Positions 36,488 to 44,199 of a stretch of DNA of 62,213 bases are shown in pieces. The number at the start of each line of letters is the position of its first letter. The first letter of the stretch is position 1. The position numbers were made by a program, and so were the translations under genes. Location of the stretch: positions 1 through 62,213 of the forward strand of contig JAFDWN010000014.1 in assembly GCA_018268465.1 (NCBI GenBank), given 5' to 3'. Origin of the DNA: Actinomycetota bacterium. GTDB lineage: Bacteria > Actinomycetota > Actinomycetes > Mycobacteriales > Mycobacteriaceae. The notes below the pieces were generated by a model. The model saw only the letters and a list, made by a program, of their open reading frames with translations, made no database searches and was not told the DNA's origin.

Positions 36488-36658
36488 CGGTCATTACCTC
36501 CTGTTCGCTGTGGTGCTGCGGTGGCTGTGCGGAGAGGTGGACGCACAGCCACCGCAGCGTGTCCTCGGCAGCCGCGCCACGACCGACAAGCGTGGGGCGC
36601 CGAGGGATGCTCGGCGGCGGCGGCCAACTGACAGGAAAGCGCCGCCGCCGAGCGGTCT

Positions 36659-37492
36659 CTACGGGGTGAGCACGACCTTGCCGATCGCGGCCGGATCGGA
36701 GAATCCCCACCCGACGCGCAGGGTCGCCCGGATCGCGGTGCGATCGCTGGTGAAGAACGCCGAGCTGTCGGGCACGACGCTCGTGCCTGATCGCATCGCG
36801 ACGACGACCCGGCTGCGCGGGATCGACCACACGATGTCCTCGGCGATGGCCGGCGAGGTGAGCAGCGGGACACCGGCCACGGTGCGCGCGGCGGGCGCGG
36901 TCGGATCGGGCTGCAGAAGTGGACGGTTGGAGCCGGTCTCATCCTTGAGCGAGGCCAGGTCCAGCGCGGTGTTCGGGTGGCAGACGAACGCGTCCACGGT
37001 CACGTTGTGCAGCTCGGCGAGGGTTTTCGCCTGCTCGGCCCAATCCAAGTTCACCCACGTGTCCCCGGCGTCGATGGTGGTCGACGCGATGCTCAGCAGC
37101 CCCGCGGGTCCGTTGGTGGTGGTGTTCGCGAAGAACGCCGCGTCGATTTTGCGGGCCAGGTCGCGCACCAAGCCCTCGCCGACGACGCCGAGTGCTGCCG
37201 GGCTGGAGTCGGCCGCGAGTTCGTTGGACACGACGACGAGGCCGGCGAGCTTCTTCGGCACGACGTCCACCTCGATGAGCGTCGGATCGCTGACGGCGAT
37301 CTCGGCGCCTTCGGCGGTCCATGCCGCCGACGGGTCTGCGGACACGATCGGCAGGCGCAGCGAGCCTGCGGTGATGGGGACGACGCGGCCGACGCGGGTG
37401 GCGACAGACTGCGCGATCAGCGGTCGGACGACGAGTTCGTCGACCTGCTCGACGGACAGGATCGCTGCACCGCCGGAAGTGGTCAGAGCCAT
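36659..37492 (-). CDS. HK97-family major capsid protein
   Basis: A 277-aa HK97-fold capsid protein. Recognisable parts are LPIVSADPSAAWTAEGAEI, the spine and P-domain-like region VDVVPKKLAGLVVVSNELAADS, then LARKIDAAFFANTT, a nucleotide-like loop in VCHPNTALDLASLKD, and a final RVGWGFSDPAAIGKVVLT. It is shorter than full-length precursors: the N-terminal delta (scaffold) domain is missing, consistent with the separate scaffold-like gene just upstream. The start follows AGGAG. A homologous gene (Rv2650c) is the hallmark of phiRv2. No terminase or portal is present, so packaging would need a helper. Confidence 0.88.
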   Translation of the reverse strand: MALTTSGGAAILSVEQVDELVVRPLIAQSVATRVGRVVPITAGSLRLPIVSADPSAAWTAEGAEIAVSDPTLIEVDVVPKKLAGLVVVSNELAADSSPAALGVVGEGLVRDLARKIDAAFFANTTTNGPAGLLSIASTTIDAGDTWVNLDWAEQAKTLAELHNVTVDAFVCHPNTALDLASLKDETGSNRPLLQPDPTAPAARTVAGVPLLTSPAIAEDIVWSIPRSRVVVAMRSGTSVVPDSSAFFTSDRTAIRATLRVGWGFSDPAAIGKVVLTP

Positions 37493-37568
37493 GTTGTTCT
37501 GTTCTCCTATGAAGTTGTTGTAAATTGTTGTGTTAGTTCGTGTTTCGGCAACTGCGCCTCCGGGGCTT

Positions 37569-38138
37569 TTAGCCGATCAGCCGCCCCAGCGCCGAGTGCC
37601 AGCTGGTGGGCTCGGTGCGCGGCGTGGGTGACGCTCCGGGCGTCAGCTGTTCGATGGGACGGTTCGTGGGCGGTGCCGTCACCGGCGGCGGCGCGGCTAC
37701 GTGTGGGCGATCGGCGATGAGTTCCTGGGCCGCCGCGGTGACGAGGTTCGGGTCGACGTGGCCGTCTTCGGTCAGGAAATGTGCGACCGAGGTGCGGTCG
37801 AGCAGGTCGCGCGGGTCCCGAAGGTGCTGGGCGGCCAGGCGTTCGACTTCACCGCGCCGCAGGGTGTCGACCACATTGAGCAGTGAATCACGTTCCTGCT
37901 CAGCAGCTTTCGCCCGGTCGCGCAGGTTCTTGTTCTCCACTCGGATGGCCCGGGCGCGGTGCAGGTCGTGCAGGCTGGCCTCGGGCTGGTCGTCGTCGCC
38001 ACCGTCGGCGGCCGGCTCGGTTTCGGGTGCCGGATCGGGCTCGGTAGTCGGCGTGGAGAGTTGGCGCGGCATCGCGGCGGGTGACGGTGCGGCCGGGGCA
38101 TCGTCTGCGGTCCAGCCGGAATCGGTCGTGTCGGGCAT
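37569..38138 (-). CDS. probable capsid scaffold-like protein
   Basis: A 189-aa protein. Residues 1-60 are low-complexity Pro/Ala/Asp/Glu (ETEPAADGGDDDQPE). Residues ~60-105 form a coiled coil (ARAIRVENKNLRDRAKAAEQERDSLLNVVDTLRRGEVERLAAQHL), then a DPRDLLDR/LTEDGHVDPNLV segment and a Pro-rich end. This layout, directly before the capsid gene, is typical of phage scaffold proteins; I saw no protease motif. The ATG at 38138 is preferred over an in-frame start at 38405, which would overlap the next gene. Confidence 0.7.
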   Translation of the reverse strand: MPDTTDSGWTADDAPAAPSPAAMPRQLSTPTTEPDPAPETEPAADGGDDDQPEASLHDLHRARAIRVENKNLRDRAKAAEQERDSLLNVVDTLRRGEVERLAAQHLRDPRDLLDRTSVAHFLTEDGHVDPNLVTAAAQELIADRPHVAAPPPVTAPPTNRPIEQLTPGASPTPRTEPTSWHSALGRLIG

Positions 38139-38151
38139 ATTCTGTTGTCTC

Positions 38152-38631
38152 TCAGTCAGTTTCGTCGATTTGGTCGAGCTGGGGGAATTCGCGCCGTCGC
38201 ACGGAGGGTGTCGGAAACGACACCCAGGTGTAGACGAGCAGATCGTCGGGGATCTCGTGGCCGAGATGCTCCAGTAGCGCCAGCTCGGTGGGTGTCGCGT
38301 CCCGAACGAACCGCGCGTAACCGAGCCAGCCGAGCCGCAACCGGCCGGCGGCCTGGGCGGCGTCGAACTCCTCGACAGAGTCGGGCACCCAGCTGCGGCG
38401 ACCACTCGGCGCCGAGGCGGGCACCGTCATCTGCCCGTTGCGCCAACGCAGCTCGACGCTGTCGGGCACACCACCGTTGGCGCGGTCGCGGTCGGCCGCC
38501 AGGGTGCTGTCCTCGGCCAGCTGCATCTCGGGCGGAAGGAACTCGAACACGAGCGGGCCGCGGGGGTCGGTGCCCGCGGCGGCACGCTCCAGCTGCGGAC
38601 CGACGCCGGGGATCATCCACGGCTCGGTCAC
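38152..38631 (-). CDS. element-encoded hypothetical protein
   Basis: A 159-aa acidic protein with conserved-looking blocks MTEPWMIPGVGPQLERAAAG, VEEFDAAQAAGRLRLGWLGYARFVRD and LEHLGHEIPDDLLVYTWVSF. I do not recognise the family. It sits between the scaffold-like gene and two further small genes in one tightly packed minus-strand operon. A structural or connector role is possible by position only. The GTG start overlaps the upstream TGA (GTGA). Confidence 0.75.
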   Translation of the reverse strand: MTEPWMIPGVGPQLERAAAGTDPRGPLVFEFLPPEMQLAEDSTLAADRDRANGGVPDSVELRWRNGQMTVPASAPSGRRSWVPDSVEEFDAAQAAGRLRLGWLGYARFVRDATPTELALLEHLGHEIPDDLLVYTWVSFPTPSVRRREFPQLDQIDETD

Positions 38632-38996
38632 TGGGCACCGGCCTCGCGGGCTGCGTCGCGGCGAAACTCGTCCACCTCGTCACTAAGCCGCATCACCGCC
38701 AGTTCGCGGCCGAGCGCGTCGTCGAGCCGGCGGGAGGCGAGGTCCACCAGGGCCACCAGGACGGCGGCCCACGGGTCACCCTTCGGCGCGATGCTGGCGC
38801 GGTGAGTGTCCGCAATCAGCTGCAGGACATCGCGGGCCGAGCGCCCGGAGTCGACGTGCCGATGCTCGACGTGGCTGCGAAGCATGTCGGCGATCCTGGC
38901 CGACACCGCAGGGTCGCGATAGTCGGCGAGGTGGTCGTGCGGGGCATCGAGTGGCCAATCTGCCGGGTACGCGTCGCGGTCGTCGTCGTCAAACAC
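38628..38996 (-). CDS. element-encoded hypothetical protein
   Basis: A 122-aa largely helical protein (RIADMLRSHVEHRHVDSGRSARDVLQLIADTHRA, VLVALVDLASRRLDDALGRELAVMRLSDEVDEFRRDA). The GTG at 38996 overlaps the upstream gene by 8 bp and gives MFDDDDRDAYPADW. No domain recognised; it could be a small terminase- or head-associated protein, but no motif supports this. Confidence 0.7.
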   Translation of the reverse strand: MFDDDDRDAYPADWPLDAPHDHLADYRDPAVSARIADMLRSHVEHRHVDSGRSARDVLQLIADTHRASIAPKGDPWAAVLVALVDLASRRLDDALGRELAVMRLSDEVDEFRRDAAREAGAQ

Positions 38997-39276
38997 TTCG
39001 CGCCTCCGGGTAGCCGGCGACGGCCAGCTCGGCGTCGGCGAGCATCCGGTCGACCATCGGGTGCTCGCCGGCTGCGTGAAGGGTTCGGAGGAATTCGGTC
39101 GCGGACAGCGCCGCCGCTGCATCATCACGCGCAACACGAGCAGCCTCGCGATGCCACATGCACGTGAGGCCGGTTCTGGCGACCGGGGTGCGGCACGGTT
39201 CGCCGCTGGCCTTCGGGCGGCCACAACGGGTTTGATGCGCGGGCACAGGACCGCGAGGATCTTGATACGTCGTCAT
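38989..39276 (-). CDS. small Cys/His-motif protein
   Basis: A 95-aa protein with a short metal-binding-like motif near the N-terminus: CGRPKASGEPC, a spacer, then CMWH. A helical C-terminus follows (AAALSATEFLRTLHAAGEHPMVDRMLADAELAVAG). Proteins with this C/C/CxxH header are frequent in actinophages, of unknown function. The start at 39276 (MTTYQDPRG) follows AGGAG; the upstream in-frame start adds 52 unlikely residues. A TAGAAT box lies ~120 bases upstream. Confidence 0.75.
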   Translation of the reverse strand: MTTYQDPRGPVPAHQTRCGRPKASGEPCRTPVARTGLTCMWHREAARVARDDAAAALSATEFLRTLHAAGEHPMVDRMLADAELAVAGYPEARSV

Positions 39277-39394
39277 TGGGTGGGAAGCTCCTGGAATGGG
39301 TACGACAAATTCGGGACGAAAACACCGAGTTGTCGTCGCCTCCAGGACGACGCGCGAGGCACGCGCCTCCGGGGCGGCGTGCGAACTCAGCTTC

Positions 39395-39404
39395 GATTCT
39401 ACCG
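39395..39404 (-). repeat. element-specific 10-mer CGGTAGAATC, copy 2 (possible -10 region)
   Basis: On the minus strand it contains TAGAAT, with TTGCGC 19 bases upstream. It is placed to transcribe the 39276-36335 gene block. Confidence 0.45.
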
Positions 39405-39444
39405 GGCGCCACCAACTTTGGCGCAACGTCAATTCGTCGCCGAG

Positions 39445-39588
39445 CTAGTCGAGCGCCTCTGCGAGAGCGTCGAGCAGTTCGGTGGCCACCGCAGGCGTGA
39501 TGGCGAACTGCCATGATTCTTGGTCGACGTCGAGCACCTCGATCGAGATCTCGTCATCGTCGGTCAGTGAAACGCGAGTGTCGGGCAC
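39445..39588 (-). CDS. 47-aa acidic small protein
   Basis: A small gene starting at GTG 39588 with AGGAG about ten bases upstream. The protein begins MPDTRVSLTDDDEISIEVL and continues with WQFAITPAVATELLDALAEAL: a short beta hairpin followed by an amphipathic helix, strongly acidic. No family recognised. It is first in the leftward gene block after the repeat cluster and could be a regulator or a DNA mimic; that is speculation. Confidence 0.6.
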   Translation of the reverse strand: MPDTRVSLTDDDEISIEVLDVDQESWQFAITPAVATELLDALAEALD

Positions 39589-39917
39589 GGTCTGGGATCT
39601 CCTGTGTTTGGTCGTGGACGGCCCCGGTTGGCCATCGCGGGATTGGTGCTGCAGTTCATTAACTGGGCGGGGGCATCCGTCGCCTGTTCGCTGTTCGCTC
39701 TTATAGAGCGAGCGAACAATGCGAACAATGGCTGACGGTGTTTGCCAGGGCTGCCGAACAAGGATCTAGGCGAACAGCTCTGACCTGCTTGTTCGGCATT
39801 GTTCGTCGTTGTTCGGACAATGCCGCGAACAATGCGATGCTGTTTGCTGATCATTGTTCGGTCGCTCCGAACAATGCCGCCGGCAGCGCTGACCGAGGCG
39901 TGTTTGCTGGCGGGCGT
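39589..39917. promoter_or_regulatory. 329-bp non-coding region with CGAACA/TGTTCG repeat cluster (iteron-like)
   Basis: Between the 3' end of the prim-pol gene and the 39588 gene. Bases 39685-39878 contain about 12 copies of CGAACA or its complement. Most extend to CGAACAATGC-like 10-mers, in both orientations and at irregular spacing. Two pairs form perfect inverted repeats: ATTGTTCGG/CCGAACAAT (39853-39875) and GCCGAACAAG/CTTGTTCGGC (39753-39797). The stretch is richer in A and T than its surroundings. It is a candidate replication origin or a multi-site operator. Confidence 0.75.
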
Positions 39918-41948
39918 CTATTTGTCGTCATCAGAGCCCGTCCAAGGGTCTTCCGCGGTGGCCGTCGTCCAGCGCCGCGGGTCACCTCCAGCGGTCCCGG
40001 CGTAGGTGACAACCAGCAGCCCGGTGGCGGTCATCTTGTCGAGCTGCCGGCGGATGCTACTGCGGTGGCTGCCGATCCTCTCGGCCCCGTACACCGCGGC
40101 AATGAGGTCAGCCACGGTGAAGTCGCCGCCCGCGGCGGCGGCCACGAGCTGGTGGATTGGCACGAGCAGCTGCCGCATTGTCTGATCGGCGACGGGCACC
40201 TCGCTGAGCCCCCGCGGCACCTGGCTGCGGCTCGTGATGTGCCACCGCGGCGGCCCGTCGAGCGGCTCGTCGAGGACGAACGTGCCGCAGTCGAACAGCC
40301 CCCGGGCCAGTGGCTCGCAGTTTGACCGAACACCCGAATGGCGGTCCTTCTGCCCGATCAAAGCCAGCTCGCCCCCCTTACCGCGGACCAGCTTGCGGAC
40401 CGGATCGACGCGGATCAAGGCACCGCCCAACTTCCGACGTTTCGCCATCGTGCCGCCCGCCCCGTACGCGCGGCTGTCCTTGCCTTTCGCAAAGTGGTCG
40501 ATCAGGATGACCGCGGCACCCGCACGCACGAGCGGCAGCACATGGGTATTGACGATGCGTGTGTAGTCGTCGGTCGAATCAGAGTTACCGTCGCAGGTCG
40601 ACACCAACTCGCCGACACTGTCAATCACGACCACGTCGGGCGCCCACGCTGCGCAGTCGGCGACTACCCGCGCCAGCCGGCCGGTGTCCTCCTGCGGGTC
40701 GGTGTAGCGGAACCGTTGCAGCTCGCGCAGCGCCTCGGGGGGCGCGCCGAGGGTTAGTAGCCGGTCGACGACCGACGCCAGGCCATTGTGATCCATATCG
40801 ATGAACGCGGCGCTGCCGCCGTCGATGAGTGCCTGCGCGATCGCGGCCAAGGTCACGAACGTCTTGCCGTCCTCGGGATCTCCGATCAGCGAGTTGATCT
40901 CACCGCGGTAAAACAACGCTGAGCCGTCCTCACGCCGAAGAATGGTCGGCGTCGGTGGCGGCGGCAGGGTGCCGTCGAGCAGGGCGGCCACGTCGCCGTA
41001 GAGGGGCGGTTCTATGTCCTCGTCGACAATGTGTTGTGCAGAAGTAACGGGCTCCTCGTCAAACGCCTGCCCCGCCGGGTAGCGGCGGTACACGTCACGC
41101 AATTTGGCCAGCGCCTCATCCCATGTGACCGGGTACGGGCAGTCGGGGTCATGGTGTTCCGCTTCGGGGATCTGCCCGACAGGCTGAACGCACAGCAGCC
41201 ATCGGAGCCGGTACGCCGGTTCCGCTTCGGCGTAGTCGAGCCCTGATTTCCGCAGCCGGCCGGCGTAGGCGATCAGGGCTTGGTGGCGGGTGTGCATCTC
41301 GATCTTTTCAGGGACCGGACTGGCGCGGTCGACCGCGAGGAACCTCTCTGATGCCGATATCGTCTCGTCGGTCGCGCCGCCGTTGTTGGCAGCGATCAGC
41401 ATCTCGGCCACCTCGGCAGGCAGTTCCGCCACGTCGAGACCATTGCCCGTGTAGGTGGCACCGCTGGCGTGGCGCGCCCCCTCGGCGATGGCGTACCCAC
41501 CGTAGCCGCGCACGTCGATCTTCCGGCCGCCGAACACCTTCGGGCTGTTGCCGATCGGTTGGGCGTCGTGGTCCCACCGGAAATACAGGTGCCGCCCGCG
41601 TCCGGTGGTCACGATGTAGGTGGCCGGCAAGGTGATTCCGTATGTGGTGCACCATTCATCGAGTGCGCCTGCCTCGTCCTCGTCGAGGATGACCAAGTTG
41701 GACGGGCCGCAGGACACGGCGGGATTGGCCTGGCCGCCATGTTTTGTCCATACCAAGTCGATCATCTGCGCCGTGACGGTTTGTGCCCACGTCCCCCAGG
41801 AGACGGCCGGGTGCTTGCCCCGCATGCCATCGCAGGGATTGCCGGGGCCGTGCTTGCCGATGCACCGCTGCTGGTCGGGATGATCACACGGGAACACGTG
41901 GAATCCGCGTGCGTGTAATTCCCTTGCGGTGGATACTAGTTCGCTCAC
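39918..41948 (-). CDS. bifunctional primase-polymerase (prim-pol) / RepA-like helicase
   Basis: A 676-aa replication protein. Residues ~1-185 are an AEP-type prim-pol domain (NLVILDEDE acidic motif, TTGRGRHLYF, IDVRGYGGYAIAEGARHASGATY). Residues ~345-560 are a RecA/RepA-like ATPase with Walker A GDPEDGKT (356-363) and Walker B VVVIDS (439-444). The C-terminal ~100 residues resemble a winged helix (ADLIAAVYGAERIGSHRSSIRRQLDKMTATGLL). Such proteins start and unwind replication of phages, plasmids and satellites. The GTG start overlaps the upstream gene (GTGA). The repeat cluster downstream is a possible origin for it. Confidence 0.88.
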   Translation of the reverse strand: MSELVSTARELHARGFHVFPCDHPDQQRCIGKHGPGNPCDGMRGKHPAVSWGTWAQTVTAQMIDLVWTKHGGQANPAVSCGPSNLVILDEDEAGALDEWCTTYGITLPATYIVTTGRGRHLYFRWDHDAQPIGNSPKVFGGRKIDVRGYGGYAIAEGARHASGATYTGNGLDVAELPAEVAEMLIAANNGGATDETISASERFLAVDRASPVPEKIEMHTRHQALIAYAGRLRKSGLDYAEAEPAYRLRWLLCVQPVGQIPEAEHHDPDCPYPVTWDEALAKLRDVYRRYPAGQAFDEEPVTSAQHIVDEDIEPPLYGDVAALLDGTLPPPPTPTILRREDGSALFYRGEINSLIGDPEDGKTFVTLAAIAQALIDGGSAAFIDMDHNGLASVVDRLLTLGAPPEALRELQRFRYTDPQEDTGRLARVVADCAAWAPDVVVIDSVGELVSTCDGNSDSTDDYTRIVNTHVLPLVRAGAAVILIDHFAKGKDSRAYGAGGTMAKRRKLGGALIRVDPVRKLVRGKGGELALIGQKDRHSGVRSNCEPLARGLFDCGTFVLDEPLDGPPRWHITSRSQVPRGLSEVPVADQTMRQLLVPIHQLVAAAAGGDFTVADLIAAVYGAERIGSHRSSIRRQLDKMTATGLLVVTYAGTAGGDPRRWTTATAEDPWTGSDDDK

Positions 41949-42148
41949 GCAGCCGCCCCCGCCGCGGCGGCCCGGCGAACATGTCGCCAGCAGGTCGCGC
42001 CGCACTCGCGCCGCACCGATCGCGGCGCCCAGATGACGCGGCGGCAGTGGCGGCAACGGGGTGTTGTTGCGGTAGAATCAGGGCGGGTCGTAATGCTGCT
42101 GGAGGGCGCCGCATCCGGGACTGGGGTGCGGCGTTTTTCATTTGTCAC
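41945..42148 (-). CDS. 67-aa Cys-rich basic small protein
   Basis: The protein has CRHC and CGATC pairs about 17 residues apart within a basic stretch (RRVIWAPRSVRREC), a probable zinc finger, and an Ala-rich end. The GTG at 42148 follows GGAG and overlaps at its stop with the prim-pol start (GTGA), so the two are coupled. It could help load the replication protein; no family recognised. Confidence 0.65.
   Translation of the reverse strand: MTNEKRRTPVPDAAPSSSITTRPDSTATTPRCRHCRRVIWAPRSVRRECGATCWRHVRRAAAAGAAA
42070..42079 (+). repeat. element-specific 10-mer CGGTAGAATC, copy 3
   Basis: Same 10-mer as at 36322 and 39395 but on the plus strand, inside the 67-aa gene. TAGAAT would read toward the right end. 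Confidence 0.4.
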
Positions 42149-42217
42149 GCAAGTGACTCCATGTTCTGTTGTGTGAATTCAGTTGTGTTGTTGTGGCGCA
42201 ATAATTTCGCATCGCGC

Positions 42218-42526
42218 CTATGCGGTTGCCCGCAGTTCCGCAGCGACAGCTGCGTGGTCGTCAGCCTTGCGCCGCACCCGGGTTCGGCGAACCTGCGCCG
42301 ATTTCAGCGCCATGCGCTGGTAGTGGGCTTTGCGTGCACTCTCGGCGCGCTTGCGGCGTTCCTCGACGGGCAGCGCGCCGCCAGGGTCGACTAGCTTCTC
42401 GAATCGCGCATCAGCAGCGCGGCGGCCGGGCTCAGTGCGCGCGGTGCGGTCCTCGGTGCGCGCCCAGCTCTCGTGGGCGCCGATGCGCCCGAACAGTGTC
42501 TTGTCGGCGGGGGTAGTTTCAGCCAT
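42218..42526 (-). CDS. basic helical small protein
   Basis: A 102-aa Arg/Ala-rich protein (FGRIGAHESWARTEDRTARTEPGRRAADARFEKLVDPGGALPVEERRKRAESARKAHYQRMALKSAQVRRTRVRRKADDH). It seems mostly helical and would bind nucleic acid by charge. Similar small proteins stand next to the replication gene in many actinobacterial elements, by my recollection; function unknown. The ATG at 42526 follows AGGAG; the longer in-frame start at 42586 adds 20 residues. Confidence 0.7.
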   Translation of the reverse strand: MAETTPADKTLFGRIGAHESWARTEDRTARTEPGRRAADARFEKLVDPGGALPVEERRKRAESARKAHYQRMALKSAQVRRTRVRRKADDHAAVAAELRATA

Positions 42527-43207
42527 TGAGTAGGTCTCCTGATCAGACAGCAGTGATCGATGTCTGATCGGTCCCTCGCCCGCCACTACCCACGATTCCA
42601 GTGGGGCGCCTGGCCGATCTAGTGCTTCCGGCTACCTGGGTTTCCTGGCTTCCCGCCGTCGCGATCGGCTGTGCACGTCGTGAGTGAGCGACACGATGCC
42701 AATCAGCGGGTCCGTCTATAGCGTAAAGCGCCATGGCCACGTTTCGCCACGTGACTTGTCGTCGCGGTCGCTGCGGGGGCGATCAGTTGAACCAGTCGCG
42801 GTGCTCACCACCACAACTGCCCACGGCGACTGGAGCTGTCCCGCGAACTACAGGGTGACGCCGCAGTTAATGTGCGTCGGCACGAGCGAGAACTCGCTCG
42901 TGCAATAGGGAAGGCCCAGATTCGCGAGGAGGTTGCGACCCGGTCATCCGCAGCCGTGGCTATGCGCGCCCGGGAGCGAGGTGAAGGCTACATCTCGCTA
43001 CCGACCGCCAATAGCTACTTTTCTCATTCATACGAGCGGCGCGATGCGGGCCATATGGCGGACGCTTCCGATGAGCAGTTCGACGAAGCGTTAAACGAGG
43101 CCATTGCTGCCACCCGCAACGCGAGGGCGACTTCCTGGCGCTATGACAACCTTGAAGATCCCGCACCGCGGCCACACACACACGTGGGGGCGACACTTGC
43201 CGACCGG
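42527..43207. other. 681-bp region without a confident gene, before the right-end integrase 3' end
   Basis: I see no gene I would call firmly. A plus-strand frame from GTG 42872 (or ATG 43055, MADASDEQFDEALNEAIAATRNARATSWRYDN) has an acidic, gene-like start but then runs antisense into the integrase gene. The region holds a palindrome at 42880-42903. An excisionase gene would be expected here, but none was recognised. Confidence 0.4.
42880..42903. promoter_or_regulatory. 24-bp perfect palindrome
   Basis: Arms GCACGAGCGAG and CTCGCTCGTGC around AA. It is a candidate regulator or recombination-factor site, or the stem of a hairpin, in the gap between the replication and integrase genes. Confidence 0.5.
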
Positions 43208-44107
43208 CTACGTCAGGTCCACGCCGATGTTCAGCCGGTCGAACTCGTCGGCGGCCAGCTCCTCGCTCGCCGACCGCACGTACCTGTCGATCATCTTCCG
43301 GCTCTGCCAGCCGGCCTGCGCCATGAGCCCGGTCTCGCTGCCGCCGGCCCGCAGCCACCGCACCGCGGCGGTATGTCTCAGGCGATGCGGGTGGAATCCA
43401 CCGATACCCGCGGCCTCCGCGCGCGCCTTTAGTGCCGACTTCATCCCGGTGTACGACAACGGGCCGCGTGGCCCGACCCACAAGGCGCCGCGATCGCCAG
43501 CGTGGCCCGCCTTGCGCCGAGCGCGGAGGTACTTGTCGAGCACCGCGGCGGCCTGCGGTGAGAACTTGCTGCGGCGCCCCTTCGCGCCTTTGCCCCGGCG
43601 CACGACGAGGACGCATTCAGCGATGGACACGTCGGAGACGTCGAGCGCTAGCATCTCGGAGGCACGCAGGCCGGTCTCGGTGAACAGCACCACGAGCGCT
43701 TTGTCGCGCTTGTCGCGCAGCTCGGCACCGTCGCAGACGCGAATCATCGCCTGCACTGCCTGATCGGACAGGTGCGGGACAACGCGTTGATCAAGCTTTG
43801 GTGAACGTACGGTAAGAATCGGATCGGCGTCGAAATTCTCCTCATCGGCCAGCCAGCGCGCGAAAAGCTTGACCGCGGTTAGCCGTAGGCGCGCGGTGGC
43901 CGGTTCGGCGTCGGCGAGGTCAGCCATCCACGCCACCACGTTAGCCTTGGTTAACTCGGGCGAAATCCCTTGCGCTGCACAGAATTCGAGGAATGACACG
44001 ACGCCTGAGCGGTACACCTTGAGCGTGCTCGGGCTTTTGCGCTGCCCTCGGAGTGCGGTTAGCCACGACGGCAGCAGCTCGGCAAGGTCCAGCGAAGCGG
44101 TCGACAT
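43208..44107 (-). CDS. tyrosine recombinase / integrase (right-end)
   Basis: A 299-aa XerD-like tyrosine recombinase. Catalytic R148 (TGLRASE), K in RRGKGAKGRRS, H241-x-x-R244 (HPHRLRHT), W267 in place of the second His (AGWQS) and nucleophile Y276 (IDRYVRS) are all present. The N-terminal ~95 residues are the SAM-like core-binding domain. The ATG at 44107 lies six bases behind TAAGAT, so a leaderless transcript is likely. It ends ~90 bp from attR in the way integrases flank their attachment site, making it the likely integrase of the element. Confidence 0.93.
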   Translation of the reverse strand: MSTASLDLAELLPSWLTALRGQRKSPSTLKVYRSGVVSFLEFCAAQGISPELTKANVVAWMADLADAEPATARLRLTAVKLFARWLADEENFDADPILTVRSPKLDQRVVPHLSDQAVQAMIRVCDGAELRDKRDKALVVLFTETGLRASEMLALDVSDVSIAECVLVVRRGKGAKGRRSKFSPQAAAVLDKYLRARRKAGHAGDRGALWVGPRGPLSYTGMKSALKARAEAAGIGGFHPHRLRHTAAVRWLRAGGSETGLMAQAGWQSRKMIDRYVRSASEELAADEFDRLNIGVDLT

Positions 44108-44113
44108 CCTGTT

Positions 44114-44119
44114 ATCTTA
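44114..44119 (-). promoter_or_regulatory. -10 box of the right-end integrase
   Basis: The minus strand reads TAAGAT, six bases, then ATG at 44107. A second box TAATAC lies further up. No clear -35 was seen. Confidence 0.55.
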
Positions 44120-44199
44120 CAGTGGAGCGCCATAGTCGTGTATTATCGGCACTCAGATCAGTAAATCTGCTGGTCAAAGCAATTTCGAGGGGATCGACT

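Noticed and set aside
39685-39878. CRISPR array
   Set aside because: The repeats are short (6-10 bp), in both orientations and irregularly spaced; there are no unit-length spacers or cas genes.
42543-42740. 65-codon minus-strand frame (MAMALYAIDGPADWHRV)
   Set aside because: No ribosome site or domain. It lies in a region with stops in relevant frames and has low-complexity character.
42684-42908. 74-codon plus-strand frame
   Set aside because: Weak start signal and Ser/Arg/Thr-rich composition without a motif; not supported as a gene.
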